A DNA stretch of 64,000 nucleotides from Ruminococcus sp. (GTDB lineage: Bacteria; Bacillota; Clostridia; Oscillospirales; Ruminococcaceae). The translations under genes and the position numbers were made by a program. Below are positions 34,244 to 44,129 of this stretch, one piece after another. The stretch's first letter is position 1. The number at the start of each line of letters is the position of its first letter. The notes under the pieces are model-generated. The model ran no database searches. It was not told where the DNA came from and saw only the letters and a list, made by a program, of their open reading frames with translations. The stretch is from assembly GCA_017542125.1 (NCBI GenBank), contig JAFXXU010000051.1:1-64000 (forward strand), given 5' to 3'.

Positions 34244-34279
34244 CCCCGAGCCGTAGAAAATGGTTCGGGGTGTTTTTTT
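34244..34279 (+). terminator. rpmA terminator
   Basis: CCCCGAGCC and GGTTCGGGG (one wobble) pair across a 9-nt loop, followed within 2 nt by TTTTTTT. Confidence 0.9.
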
Positions 34280-34301
34280 CATAGGCAGACCCGGCAGGTA
34301 G

Positions 34302-34898
34302 GTGCTTTGCTTGCTTGGCTTTCTCAGAAAAGACTTTAACCGCCATTCATCCTATAATGTAGGGGTGACCTTTTATCGGATAGGCTCGGTGTTCCTGATG
34401 TTTACCCTGGCGCTGCTGGTGGTGAGCATTCTGTATATCCCTCAGGAGCTGGTGCCGGAGGGGGATCACGATCTCACCATAGTCAAGGCGGAAAAGCATT
34501 CTATAAAAAGCCAAAGGATCCATACTGTCTATTACACCATCAGGTGTAAGGATGAGGCAGGCGATACCCATAACCAGACCGTTACCGAGGCCGAGTGTGA
34601 GATATAGAAGGAGGGCAAGACCTATACCCGCCCTATGTATGCCACCCCCGGCGGCGGGCACTTCATAAGCTGGGATAATATCTCTGCCCCGGAAAAGGTG
34701 TCGAAGGTCTATTACGAGCGCTTCCCCGATCAGAATACAGTGGCCTTCAGGATAGGGCTGGTAATACTGGCGACTGTAACGGCGATGAATTTCTTTATCG
34801 GGTGGAGAGTAAAGCAGAGAGAGAAGAAGTATTATCAGGAAACGGCGGTAATGCGCACGAACGATTGGAAGGAGCTGAGCAACAGTGTTCGTCGATGA
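34302..34898 (+). pseudogene. small two-TM membrane protein gene interrupted by an in-frame TAG
   Basis: One reading frame runs from 34302 to 34898 and is broken only by TAG at 34605-34607. Part 1 has a TM helix (YRIGSVFLMFTLALLVVSILY) and a beta-rich segment ending TEAECEI. Part 2 continues KEGKTYTRPMYATPGG and ends with a second TM helix and a basic tail. The two-helix layout with an extracytoplasmic beta segment resembles DUF3592-like proteins. No good ribosome site precedes 34302 or the ATG at 34635, so a decayed gene is the simplest reading. Its 3' end overlaps the obgE start by 14 nt and carries the obgE ribosome site. Confidence 0.6.
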
Positions 34899-36162
34899 AG
34901 CGAAAATATATCTGAAGGCGGGCGACGGCGGCGACGGCTGCGTCTCCTTCCACAGAGAGAAATATGTGGCCGCAGGAGGTCCCGACGGAGGCGACGGCGG
35001 CAAGGGTGGGGATATAGTCTTCAAGGTGGACGACAATATCTCGAACCTAATTGATTTCAGATACAAGAGAAAATATGTGGCGGAGAAGGGTCAGGACGGC
35101 TCCTCCCGCAACTGCTCCGGGCGGGGAGCTCCCGATCTTGTAGTGAACGTTCCGAGAGGAACTGTGGTCAGGGAGGCCTCCACCGGCAGGATACTTGCGG
35201 ATATGTCCGGCGACGAGCCTGTGGTCATCGCCAAGGGCGGCAAGGGCGGCAGAGGCAATTCTCACTTTGCCACCTCCACCAGGCAGATACCCCGCTTTGC
35301 AAAGCCCGGCTTCCGGGGCGACGAGTATGAGGTCGTGCTGGAGCTCAAGCTCATAGCCGATGTGGGTCTGGTGGGCTTCCCCAATGTGGGCAAATCCACG
35401 CTTATATCGGTGGTGTCGGCGGCAAAGCCCAAGATCGCCAACTACCATTTCACCACCCTCACCCCTGTGCTGGGAGTGGTAAAGATCGAAGAGGGCAAGA
35501 GCTTTGTAATGGCTGATATCCCCGGACTTATCGAGGGCGCCAGCGAGGGCGTGGGGCTGGGTCACGAGTTTCTGCGGCACGTTGAGAGATGCCGGCTGAT
35601 AGTCCACGTTGTGGATGTTTCGGGCGTTGAGGGCAGAGACCCCATAGAGGATTTCGAGGCGATAAACAAGGAGCTCCGCAATTTCTCCCAGGAGCTTGCG
35701 GACGCCCCCCAGCTGGTGGCTGCCAACAAATGCGATATGGCCACCCCCGAGCAGATAGAGCGTCTGCGCAGGCACGTTGAGGATCAGGGGCTCATATTCT
35801 ACGAGATCTCCGCTGCCACCACCGCAGGAACCCAGGAGCTGGTTTTCGGCATCTGGGAGAGGCTGGAGATGCTGCCCCCCGTTAAGCGGTTCGAGGCTCA
35901 GCCCCTTACTCAGGAGGAGCTGGATGAAAAGCTCCTGAGCCGCCGCGACTTCAATGTCACCGTGGAGGAGGGCATCTATTTCGTGGAGGCCGATTGGCTC
36001 AAGGATATCCTCCGCTCGGTGAATATGGACGACTATTCGTCCCTCCAGTATTTCCAGAGGGTGCTTCGCTCTACGGGCATCATCGACAAGCTGGTTGAGC
36101 TGGGCATCAACGAGGGTGACACGGTATCCATCTTAGACTTTGAGTTTGAATTCGTAAACTGA
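34885..36162 (+). CDS. obgE: Obg GTPase (ribosome assembly)
   Basis: 425 residues: the glycine-rich Obg fold (1-157, GGDGGDGCVSFHREK, GPDGGDGGKGG), a GTPase domain with G1 GFPNVGKST, G3 DIPGLIEGA and G4 NKCD, and a C-terminal OCT domain. It acts in 50S maturation and stringent response signalling. The GTG start is supported by AAGGAG 10 nt upstream, inside the preceding broken frame. The GNAT gene follows after 8 nt and mrnC overlaps that, forming an operon. Confidence 0.97.
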   Translation: MFVDEAKIYLKAGDGGDGCVSFHREKYVAAGGPDGGDGGKGGDIVFKVDDNISNLIDFRYKRKYVAEKGQDGSSRNCSGRGAPDLVVNVPRGTVVREASTGRILADMSGDEPVVIAKGGKGGRGNSHFATSTRQIPRFAKPGFRGDEYEVVLELKLIADVGLVGFPNVGKSTLISVVSAAKPKIANYHFTTLTPVLGVVKIEEGKSFVMADIPGLIEGASEGVGLGHEFLRHVERCRLIVHVVDVSGVEGRDPIEDFEAINKELRNFSQELADAPQLVAANKCDMATPEQIERLRRHVEDQGLIFYEISAATTAGTQELVFGIWERLEMLPPVKRFEAQPLTQEELDEKLLSRRDFNVTVEEGIYFVEADWLKDILRSVNMDDYSSLQYFQRVLRSTGIIDKLVELGINEGDTVSILDFEFEFVN

Positions 36163-36170
36163 GGTGCGCA

Positions 36171-36677
36171 ATGATCATCAGACCTTTTGACCCAGGCAGG
36201 GACTTTTCCCTTATCGCCTCATCCGTTACCGACGAAAGGACCCATGCGCTGTGGAGTGCTAAGCGGTTCCCTTATCCCCCGGAGCGGGAGAGCTTTGAGA
36301 GCTTTTTGCAAAGCGAAAGGGAGCAGTTCGGCACCGAGGCCTTCATCGCCGAGAAGGACGGCAGGGCAGCAGGCTTCTTCTGCCTCTCTTATAATAAGGA
36401 GAGCGGCGAGGCTATGCTGAAATTCATCCTTGTGGACGGCAGCCTCCGGGGGCAGGGCATAGGTGCAGAGATGCTCAGGCTGGCGGCGGACTATGCTTTT
36501 AAGGAGCTGAAAGCCCGGGCAGTGCAGCTCATGGTCTTTTCCGTAAACGAGGCGGCTGTAAGGTGCTATACCAAGGCAGGCTTCAGGGAGAGGTCGAGAG
36601 CTGCGGGTGCATTTGAATACAAGTCCGAAAAATGGGACAGATGCAATATGGTGAGATACAATGAGGTGATGACTTGA
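36171..36677 (+). CDS. GNAT-family acetyltransferase (RimJ/RimL-like)
   Basis: 168 residues with the GNAT acetyl-CoA loop RGQGIGAEMLRLAADYAF and late strand VNEAAVRCYTKAGF. The overall pattern (MIIRPFD..., then SGEAMLKFILVDGSLRGQG) is that of small-molecule or N-terminal acetyltransferases. The substrate is unknown. It sits between obgE and mrnC, overlapping the latter by 4 nt. Confidence 0.88.
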   Translation: MIIRPFDPGRDFSLIASSVTDERTHALWSAKRFPYPPERESFESFLQSEREQFGTEAFIAEKDGRAAGFFCLSYNKESGEAMLKFILVDGSLRGQGIGAEMLRLAADYAFKELKARAVQLMVFSVNEAAVRCYTKAGFRERSRAAGAFEYKSEKWDRCNMVRYNEVMT

Positions 36678-37063
36678 CAGAACAGGAGCTGAAACAGTAT
36701 TCCCCGCTGACGCTGGCTTTCCTGGGCGATGCTGTCTACGAGCAGCTTGCCAGGGAGCGGATAGTCTCGGCGGCGAATATGCCCATAAGAAAGCTGCACG
36801 CCCTGACGGTCAAGCGGGTCTGCGCCGAGTACCAGGCGGAAGCCATAAAGCGCCTTTCTGACAGCGGTATGCTCACTGAGGAGGAGCAGGAGGTGGTCCG
36901 CAGAGGACGCAACGCCTGCGGAGTCAACCCTCCCAAGCATTCAACAGTCCTTGAATACCGGGCTGCCACGGCGCTGGAATGCCTTTTCGGCTATCTTCAC
37001 CTTGCAGGCAGGGACGAAAGGGCCAGAGAGCTCTTCGATGCCCTGTGGGAGAGCCCGGAGTAA
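36674..37063 (+). CDS. mrnC: mini-ribonuclease III
   Basis: 129 residues: an RNase III catalytic domain without the dsRNA-binding domain. LAFLGDAVYEQLAR carries the catalytic aspartate and the late ALECLFGYLHL carries the glutamate. In Bacillus this enzyme matures 23S rRNA. Start is TTG, overlapping the GNAT stop by 4 nt with GAGGTGATG upstream. Its position next to obgE fits a ribosome-biogenesis unit. Confidence 0.92.
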   Translation: MTEQELKQYSPLTLAFLGDAVYEQLARERIVSAANMPIRKLHALTVKRVCAEYQAEAIKRLSDSGMLTEEEQEVVRRGRNACGVNPPKHSTVLEYRAATALECLFGYLHLAGRDERARELFDALWESPE

Positions 37064-37117
37064 GCGTATAGAATAAAATCCGGCGGTTATCCCCCTGATA
37101 GTTGTGCGCTATCCCAC

Positions 37118-37146
37118 TTGACAATATGTGTAAGATAACATATAAT
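37118..37146 (+). promoter_or_regulatory. promoter of transglutaminase-like lipoprotein gene
   Basis: TTGACA (37118-37123), a 17-nt spacer and TATAAT (37141-37146): full consensus. Confidence 0.87.
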
Positions 37147-37195
37147 AGTAGAAGATGAATATTTTGTCTTCAGGACAAGAAGGAAGTATGGAAAA

Positions 37196-38425
37196 ATGAT
37201 GAAAAGGACATTATCCGTGCTTGCAGCGGGAATAATGGCGCTCACGGCGCTGGCGTCCTGCGGGGAGCATATCCATAAGTATACCGTCAAGGTCACCAAG
37301 GAGGCCGACTGCACCCACGAGGGCTTGAAGACCTATACCTGCGAGGAGTGCGGCAGAACATATGACGAGGTCATCACCGACGGGCATAAGTACACCGATA
37401 AGGTGGTTGAGCCCACCTATGACTCTGAGGGCTACACCCTCCATACCTGCACAATCTGCGGCTATGAGATGAAGGACAGCATCACTCCCAAGCTGGAGCG
37501 CGCCTATGACGATATCGGCGGAGCTGTGCTGGAGGGCCTTGAGGAAAGCTACGCCTACACCGGCGAGGCTATCGAGCCCCAGATCAAGGTAAAGCTCCAC
37601 GATGAGGAGCTGACTAATTATAAGGATTACGAGCTCACCATCGAGAACAATACTAATGTGGGCACCGCCACCGTTACCCTCACCGGCAAGGGCGATTTCA
37701 AGAACACCCTGGTAAAGACCTTTGAGATAGTAAGAAAGGGCTGGGAGGAATCCGAAGGCAACAAGTATTACTATGACGGCGATATGGTCAAGGGCGTTTA
37801 TGAGATCGACGGCCAGAGCTATTTCTTCGATGAGAACGGAGTAATGCAGACAGGCTGGCAGCAGGTGGGCGACGATTACTACTGCTTCGACCGCCTCGAC
37901 GGCTTCCTCATCAAGGGCGAGCAGGTGGACGGCATAAACGTTGACGAGACCGGCAAGGCGGAGAAGTCCGACTACAATGAGTACAAGATCACCACTATGA
38001 TGACCGCTCACCAGATAATGCTGGAGCAGACCCTCCCCACCGATTCTATGGAGGAGAAGCGCCTCAAGCTGTTCAACTGGGAGATGTACGAGCACGGCTA
38101 TCACCGCTGGAGACTGCTCTCCGACATCTATGATTCTTCACCCGACTGGGAGATCACCTTTGCCAACGATATCTTTGAGCGCGGTTCCGGCTGCTGTGTA
38201 TCCGACTCCTGCGCCGCTGCGTTCCTGATCAGAGAGATAGGCTACACCAACATCTATATCTGCCACGACAGCTCTCACTGCTGGTTCACCGTGGCGGGCA
38301 AGCTGTATGACCCGCTCTTTGCCGAGGCTAAGGATTTCGACACCAACTACAATGCGGAGTACACCGATTACAGGCAGTGGCCTGTGGGCAGAAGAAGAGT
38401 AGACGGCGTAAGCACCGATGTGTGA
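37196..38425 (+). CDS. secreted lipoprotein with cysteine-paired repeats, cell-wall-binding-like repeats and transglutaminase-like domain
   Basis: 409 residues. A lipobox LASC (Cys22) is followed by a region with two CxxC pairs (YTCEECG, HTCTICG; about 28-95), a small beta domain (about 120-180, GEAIEPQIKVKL), choline-binding-type repeats (GNKYYYDGDMVKGVYEI, GQSYFFDENGVMQTGW, GDDYYCFD; 188-231), and a C-terminal papain/transglutaminase-like domain. Its triad candidates are Cys333/334 (GSGCCVSDSC), His361 (DSSHCWFTV) and Asp372 (KLYDPLF). It likely acts on the outer wall surface as a protease or cross-linker; the substrate is unknown. Monocistronic between a consensus promoter and a strong terminator. 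Confidence 0.82.
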   Translation: MMKRTLSVLAAGIMALTALASCGEHIHKYTVKVTKEADCTHEGLKTYTCEECGRTYDEVITDGHKYTDKVVEPTYDSEGYTLHTCTICGYEMKDSITPKLERAYDDIGGAVLEGLEESYAYTGEAIEPQIKVKLHDEELTNYKDYELTIENNTNVGTATVTLTGKGDFKNTLVKTFEIVRKGWEESEGNKYYYDGDMVKGVYEIDGQSYFFDENGVMQTGWQQVGDDYYCFDRLDGFLIKGEQVDGINVDETGKAEKSDYNEYKITTMMTAHQIMLEQTLPTDSMEEKRLKLFNWEMYEHGYHRWRLLSDIYDSSPDWEITFANDIFERGSGCCVSDSCAAAFLIREIGYTNIYICHDSSHCWFTVAGKLYDPLFAEAKDFDTNYNAEYTDYRQWPVGRRRVDGVSTDV

Positions 38426-38445
38426 TAAACTAAGGGCTTGATTCA

Positions 38446-38481
38446 GGGATCCGCGGATAAAACCCCGCGGATCCCTTTTTT
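38446..38481 (+). terminator. terminator of transglutaminase-like lipoprotein gene
   Basis: GGGATCCGCGG and CCGCGGATCCC pair perfectly across 8 nt, followed by TTTTTT. Confidence 0.93.
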
Positions 38482-38530
38482 ATCTGCGAAAATCCAAATT
38501 GTAAATTTTATGGTTTTCGTAGCTTCTTTA

Positions 38531-38559
38531 TTGACTTTTACCCTGAAATCTGTTATAAT
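38531..38559 (+). promoter_or_regulatory. promoter of GGDEF-EAL gene
   Basis: TTGACT (38531-38536), a 17-nt spacer and TATAAT (38554-38559). The ~95-nt leader contains a short GGCC...GGCC hairpin near 38590 but no recognisable c-di-GMP riboswitch. Confidence 0.82.
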
Positions 38560-38656
38560 AAATAATAAATATGTCAAAATCATTAAACATGAGGCCGAAA
38601 TTTTGGCCACATAGCATATACAGCTTGACGAAGTGTCGGAAAAAGGAGGTGCGGTG

Positions 38657-40354
38657 ATGGATCAGGATATCGAAAAAGCGTTGGAGTTTTTCGCTCTTTA
38701 CGAAAAGCTGGCTTCTGCTACACAGATAGTCAATCAGAAATTCGATGTGGCTATGATAGAGGATGTCCTGGGTAAGATCTCGGCTATGCACCGCCTTGCC
38801 AAGGGCGTGACCCGCTTCTACCGCAACCCTGCCGAGGAACAGCGCGGCGGCGGTGAGACTATGATCAGCTACGACCTGGGGATCCCCTGTGTGCCGGTGC
38901 ATTCGGTCAGGTTCGTTACCAGGCTCATGTCTATCACCACCATGACCGTTTATATGTCCCCTGATGAGGAGCCCCTCACCGAGGACGAGTTCTTCCGTGT
39001 GGATCTGACTATGCGTACCGCTATGGCTTTCATCAGCCGCAACCGCCTGCAGGTCATCGCCGAGGAGCTTGCCTTCTACGACGATATGGGCTTCCGCAAC
39101 GTCCGCAGCTATTTCAATTATATGATGTGGCGCGGCCAGCCCGGCGGTCTGGACGGGATGTCGGCGATCATCTACAATTTCCGCCGTTTCTCTCTGGTCA
39201 ACGAGGAGTTCGGCCGGGATGTGGGCGACCTTGTTATGCACAAGCATTATGAGTATATCGAGGGGCTTATCACCCAGAACGGTATAATCTGCCGCCTGGG
39301 CGGCGATACCTTCGTGCTGATCTGCGAGAACAAGGTGCTCAAAAGGGTCATAGATTATCTTACCGAAGGGGCTGTCCCCATAAACTCCGAGGGTGATACG
39401 GTGAATATCTCCTGCTATGCCGGAGTTTTCAACATCCCCGACGGCTATGCCATCAATACTCCCAACGACATTATGGGGAATATAATGGCAGCCTTCCAGG
39501 TGGCAAAGATCGGCGGACAGGGGCATATCATCTACTACAACGATTCCCTTATCGCCGACAGGGAGCGTGCCAAGAGAGTGCAGCAGATGTTCCCCGAGGC
39601 ACTCAGGAAGCAGGAGTTCCACGTTTTCTACCAGCCCAAGGTCAACACCGTTACCGGTGAGATCTGTGGCGGCGAGGCTCTCTGCCGCTGGTTCAGGGGA
39701 GGGAAGATCGTCCCGCCCATGGATTTCATCCCCGTGCTGGAGGAGACCAGCGATATCTGCAAACTGGATTTTTATATGCTGGACAAGGTGTGCAGCGACA
39801 TCCGCCGCTGGCTGGACGAGGGCAGAAGGGTTGTGCGCATCTCGGTGAACCTTTCAAGGCGGCATATGCTGAACGAGCATCTGCTGGAGAATATAATGGA
39901 GATCATCGAGCGGCATAACGTGCCCCACAAATATATCGAGATAGAGCTTACCGAGACCACCACCGACGTTGAGTTCCGTGACCTGCAGCGCGTGGTTTGC
40001 GGTTTGCAGGCGCAGAACATCTACACCTCAGTGGACGACTTCGGAATGGGATATTCTTCCCTGAACCTTATCCGTGTCATTCCCTGGAACGTGCTTAAGG
40101 TGGACCGCACCTTCCTCCCGCTGGATGACGAGGAAAGCAGCAGCATCCGCAGCATAATGTTCCGCCACGTTGTGGCTATGACCAAGGAGATGGGGCTGGA
40201 GTGTATCGTCGAGGGCGTTGAGACCCCGGCGCAGCTCAAGACCTTGAAGGATAACCACTGCGAGCAGGCACAGGGCTTCCTTTTTGACCGCCCGCTGCCC
40301 GTTGAGGAATTTGAAAAGCGGCTGGATATGCAGAGATATTCCATTGACATCTGA
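38657..40354 (+). CDS. cyclic-di-GMP phosphodiesterase with degenerate GGDEF domain
   Basis: 565 residues, no TM helix. An N-terminal helical/PAS-like region (about 1-150) precedes a GGDEF-fold domain whose signature reads LGGDTF instead of GGEEF, so cyclase activity is unlikely. The C-terminal EAL domain looks intact: GGEALCRW, SVNLSRRH, ELTETTT, DDFGMGYSS, LKVDRTFL, EGVET and QGFLFDRPL. It should hydrolyse c-di-GMP, perhaps tuned by GTP binding to the degenerate domain. I start at ATG 38657 with AAGGAGGT 6 nt upstream; the longer GTG frame includes that site. Confidence 0.92.
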   Translation: MDQDIEKALEFFALYEKLASATQIVNQKFDVAMIEDVLGKISAMHRLAKGVTRFYRNPAEEQRGGGETMISYDLGIPCVPVHSVRFVTRLMSITTMTVYMSPDEEPLTEDEFFRVDLTMRTAMAFISRNRLQVIAEELAFYDDMGFRNVRSYFNYMMWRGQPGGLDGMSAIIYNFRRFSLVNEEFGRDVGDLVMHKHYEYIEGLITQNGIICRLGGDTFVLICENKVLKRVIDYLTEGAVPINSEGDTVNISCYAGVFNIPDGYAINTPNDIMGNIMAAFQVAKIGGQGHIIYYNDSLIADRERAKRVQQMFPEALRKQEFHVFYQPKVNTVTGEICGGEALCRWFRGGKIVPPMDFIPVLEETSDICKLDFYMLDKVCSDIRRWLDEGRRVVRISVNLSRRHMLNEHLLENIMEIIERHNVPHKYIEIELTETTTDVEFRDLQRVVCGLQAQNIYTSVDDFGMGYSSLNLIRVIPWNVLKVDRTFLPLDDEESSSIRSIMFRHVVAMTKEMGLECIVEGVETPAQLKTLKDNHCEQAQGFLFDRPLPVEEFEKRLDMQRYSIDI

Positions 40355-40364
40355 GAATAGCAAA

Positions 40365-40400
40365 AGCCGCAGTGCAATGAAGCACTGCGGCTGGTTTTTT
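40365..40400. terminator. terminator between the EAL gene and groEL
   Basis: AGCCGCAGTGC and GCACTGCGGCT pair perfectly across 6 nt. TTTTTT follows on the plus strand and TTTTGC on the minus strand, so it can stop both converging units. Confidence 0.92.
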
Positions 40401-40417
40401 GTCTTCGGATGTTAGGC

Positions 40418-42061
<1,644 letters not shown>

Positions 42062-42086
42062 TCAGTCCTTTCTTTATGTTCGCAGA

Positions 42087-42374
<288 letters not shown>

Positions 42375-42411
42375 TTATATATTGTATTTTAGCAGACGAG
42401 TGTTCATAGTG

Positions 42412-42438
42412 TTAGCACTCGCCGCACCTGAGTGCTAA
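42412..42438. promoter_or_regulatory. CIRCE element (HrcA operator)
   Basis: TTAGCACTC, 9 nt, then GAGTGCTAA: an exact match to the CIRCE consensus, immediately downstream of the groES -10 box. HrcA should repress groESL until heat stress. hrcA itself is not in the window. Confidence 0.98.
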
Positions 42439-42443
42439 TTATT

Positions 42444-42471
42444 ATTATAATCCGATTTTGCAAAAATGCAA
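42444..42471 (-). promoter_or_regulatory. groESL promoter
   Basis: Minus-strand TTGCAT (42466-42471), a 16-nt spacer and TATAAT (42444-42449). The -10 box abuts CIRCE. The rest of the gap up to 42570 shows nothing recognisable. Confidence 0.8.
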
Positions 42472-42570
42472 GGGGATAGAGGCATATTTAGAAAATTTCG
42501 GCGGTTTGCACAAAAAGAATTGAATAGGGGGATAGGTTTTCTAAGTGCGGCGGGCAGCAGACAGCCCACA

Positions 42571-42610
42571 GACAAAGAACAAAGCCGGAGCCCTGCCGCA
42601 GCCTCCGGCT
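42571..42610 (-). terminator. terminator of phosphoesterase gene
   Basis: On the minus strand AGCCGGAG and CTCCGGCT pair across 12 nt, followed by TTTGTTCTTTG. Confidence 0.75.
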
Positions 42611-42617
42611 GTTATTC

Positions 42618-43526
42618 TTATTTTTGCTTGCCCGACTCCAGTTCGCATACCACCAGATGCAGCGAATTGAAAAGTCTCAGGGTGTATCCGCTGTTGCCGA
42701 CCCCTCGGCTGACTATCATTGCCGAGTTGCCGTCGTTGTACCTGCCCGAGGTGTATTTCGGGAAGAAGCCTTCGCCGGGTGAGTACAGTCCCTCGGTGAA
42801 AGGCACGCCGATCAGTCCTCCGTGGGCGTGGCCAGCAAAGATAAGATCAGCTCTTGAACCCAGCTTTTCCGATTCGGTGAGTATGGTCTTGAAATCCTCA
42901 GGATAATGGTGCAGCCAGATCACGCACTTTTCGTCCCTGGGCAGCCTCGCCATCAGCGACTGGGAGTAGTAATCGTCCGGCGAGTATGTCGTCCCCACCA
43001 GCATGATCCTGCTCCCGCCGCGCTCTAAATAGGTGTAGTCGTTGTCCAGAAGATGAGCGCCGCTCTTCTTGAAGCTGTCCGAGAGCTTCTTCTGATCCTC
43101 TATGGAGAGGGCAGTGTCGTGATTGCCGAGGATAATATAAGTGTCTGCAATTTTGGACAGCTTATCCACAAAGGTCATGGCTGTGTCAAGGTTCGTCCTG
43201 CTCTGATCCACGATATCTCCCGTCAGGAAGATATAATCGGGCTTCTGAGCCTCCACCTTATCGAGGAGCCTGTCCATAATGGAAGTGCTGTTGTGAAAGT
43301 CCGAGATCTGGACGATCTTGACCCCTGCAAAGCTCTTGGGGATGTCGTTGCTCAGGAAGGTGATCTCATCCACCGAGATGAAAAGGTTTGAGCGCAGCAG
43401 CTCAACGATCAGCGCGAATACTATGATCCCGACGGTTATCAGTATCCTCATTCGCCGGGAATGCTTTTTTGAGTCGGAGAGGCCTCCGGCAAAGAATTCA
43501 TTGCTTGTTCTTCCGTCTGTATTCAA
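42618..43526 (-). CDS. membrane-anchored calcineurin-like phosphoesterase (YaeI-like)
   Basis: 302 residues. One TM helix (about 28-45) is followed by a metallophosphoesterase domain with all metal motifs: ISDFHN, TGDIVD, LGNHD, WLHHYP and GHAHGG. Such proteins hydrolyse phosphodiester or pyrophosphate bonds in lipid-linked or nucleotide substrates; the actual substrate is unknown. I take the TTG start at 43526, with GGAGGG 5 nt upstream, giving a 29-nt overlap with ruvX. ATG 43451 is an alternative that would begin just before the TM helix. Confidence 0.85.
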   Translation of the reverse strand: MNTDGRTSNEFFAGGLSDSKKHSRRMRILITVGIIVFALIVELLRSNLFISVDEITFLSNDIPKSFAGVKIVQISDFHNSTSIMDRLLDKVEAQKPDYIFLTGDIVDQSRTNLDTAMTFVDKLSKIADTYIILGNHDTALSIEDQKKLSDSFKKSGAHLLDNDYTYLERGGSRIMLVGTTYSPDDYYSQSLMARLPRDEKCVIWLHHYPEDFKTILTESEKLGSRADLIFAGHAHGGLIGVPFTEGLYSPGEGFFPKYTSGRYNDGNSAMIVSRGVGNSGYTLRLFNSLHLVVCELESGKQK

Positions 43527-43920
43527 GATAACCCTCCAAGATCACTGTCGCCGCGACGGTATCAACCACCGCTTTGCGCTTTTTCCCGCGGACGTCTGTT
43601 TCATTGAGGATGTTGTGCGCTGTTACCGTGGTCGAGCGTTCATCCCACATATTGACGGGGAGCTCGGTGAGCTGTGTGAGCAGCTGCGCGAAGGCCTCGC
43701 ACTTCTCTGCTCTGGGACCCTTGGAGCCGTTCATGTTCAGCGGCAGCCCCACGATTATCTCACCCACCTCGTACTGCTCCGCCATATGAGCTACCTTCAT
43801 CGCAAGGAGCTGGGCGTTCCGCTCCTCGATAGTCCCTATGGGCGACGCCAGGAACTCCGTTCTGTCGCAGACAGCCAGACCTGTCCGCACATCGCCGTAA
43901 TCAACAGCCATTATTTTCAT
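43498..43920 (-). CDS. ruvX: putative Holliday junction resolvase / pre-16S rRNA nuclease RuvX (YqgF)
   Basis: 140 residues with an RNase H-like fold: MAVDYGDVRTGLAV holds the first catalytic Asp, EIIVGLPLNMNGSKG the second strand, NMWDERSTTVTA the Glu, and VVDTVAATVILEGYL the last Asp. YqgF is implicated in 16S rRNA 5' processing and possibly junction resolution. Its 3' end overlaps the phosphoesterase gene. Confidence 0.93.
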   Translation of the reverse strand: MKIMAVDYGDVRTGLAVCDRTEFLASPIGTIEERNAQLLAMKVAHMAEQYEVGEIIVGLPLNMNGSKGPRAEKCEAFAQLLTQLTELPVNMWDERSTTVTAHNILNETDVRGKKRKAVVDTVAATVILEGYLEYRRKNKQ

Positions 43921-43939
43921 ATATCTGCCTCCGGTTTGT

Positions 43940-44128
43940 ATAATTAATAATTGACAATTAATAATTAATAATTAGGGTGTGCGCCTGCGGCGCACGTTAT
44001 GGCCATCCGGCCGCTGAAGATTGAAATAACCACAAGATTGGATTTATTCAGACAGCAATGCCGGGTATAACTTCACGAGCTGACCTGCCAGCACAATTAT
44101 TAATTGTTAATTATCAATTATTAATTAT
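43940..44128. mobile_element. 189-bp MITE-like element A with 34-bp terminal inverted repeats
   Basis: The left end (43940-43973) and the reverse complement of the right end (44095-44128) agree at 32 of 34 positions; the shared core begins ATAATTAATAATTGA. The interior holds GTGCGCC/GGCGCAC (hairpin, near 43979-43995) and no ORF. It fills the whole gap between ruvX and the ABC-F gene and ends 1 nt before the ABC-F stop codon. No clear target duplication is visible. It looks like a non-autonomous element mobilised in trans, or a dispersed structured repeat. Confidence 0.65.
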
Positions 44129-44129
44129 G

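Noticed and set aside
34635..34898. independent 87-residue gene downstream of the amber codon
   Set aside because: The nearest AAGGAGG is about 19 nt from ATG 34635, too far, and the frame continues the upstream one without shift, so one broken gene is simpler.
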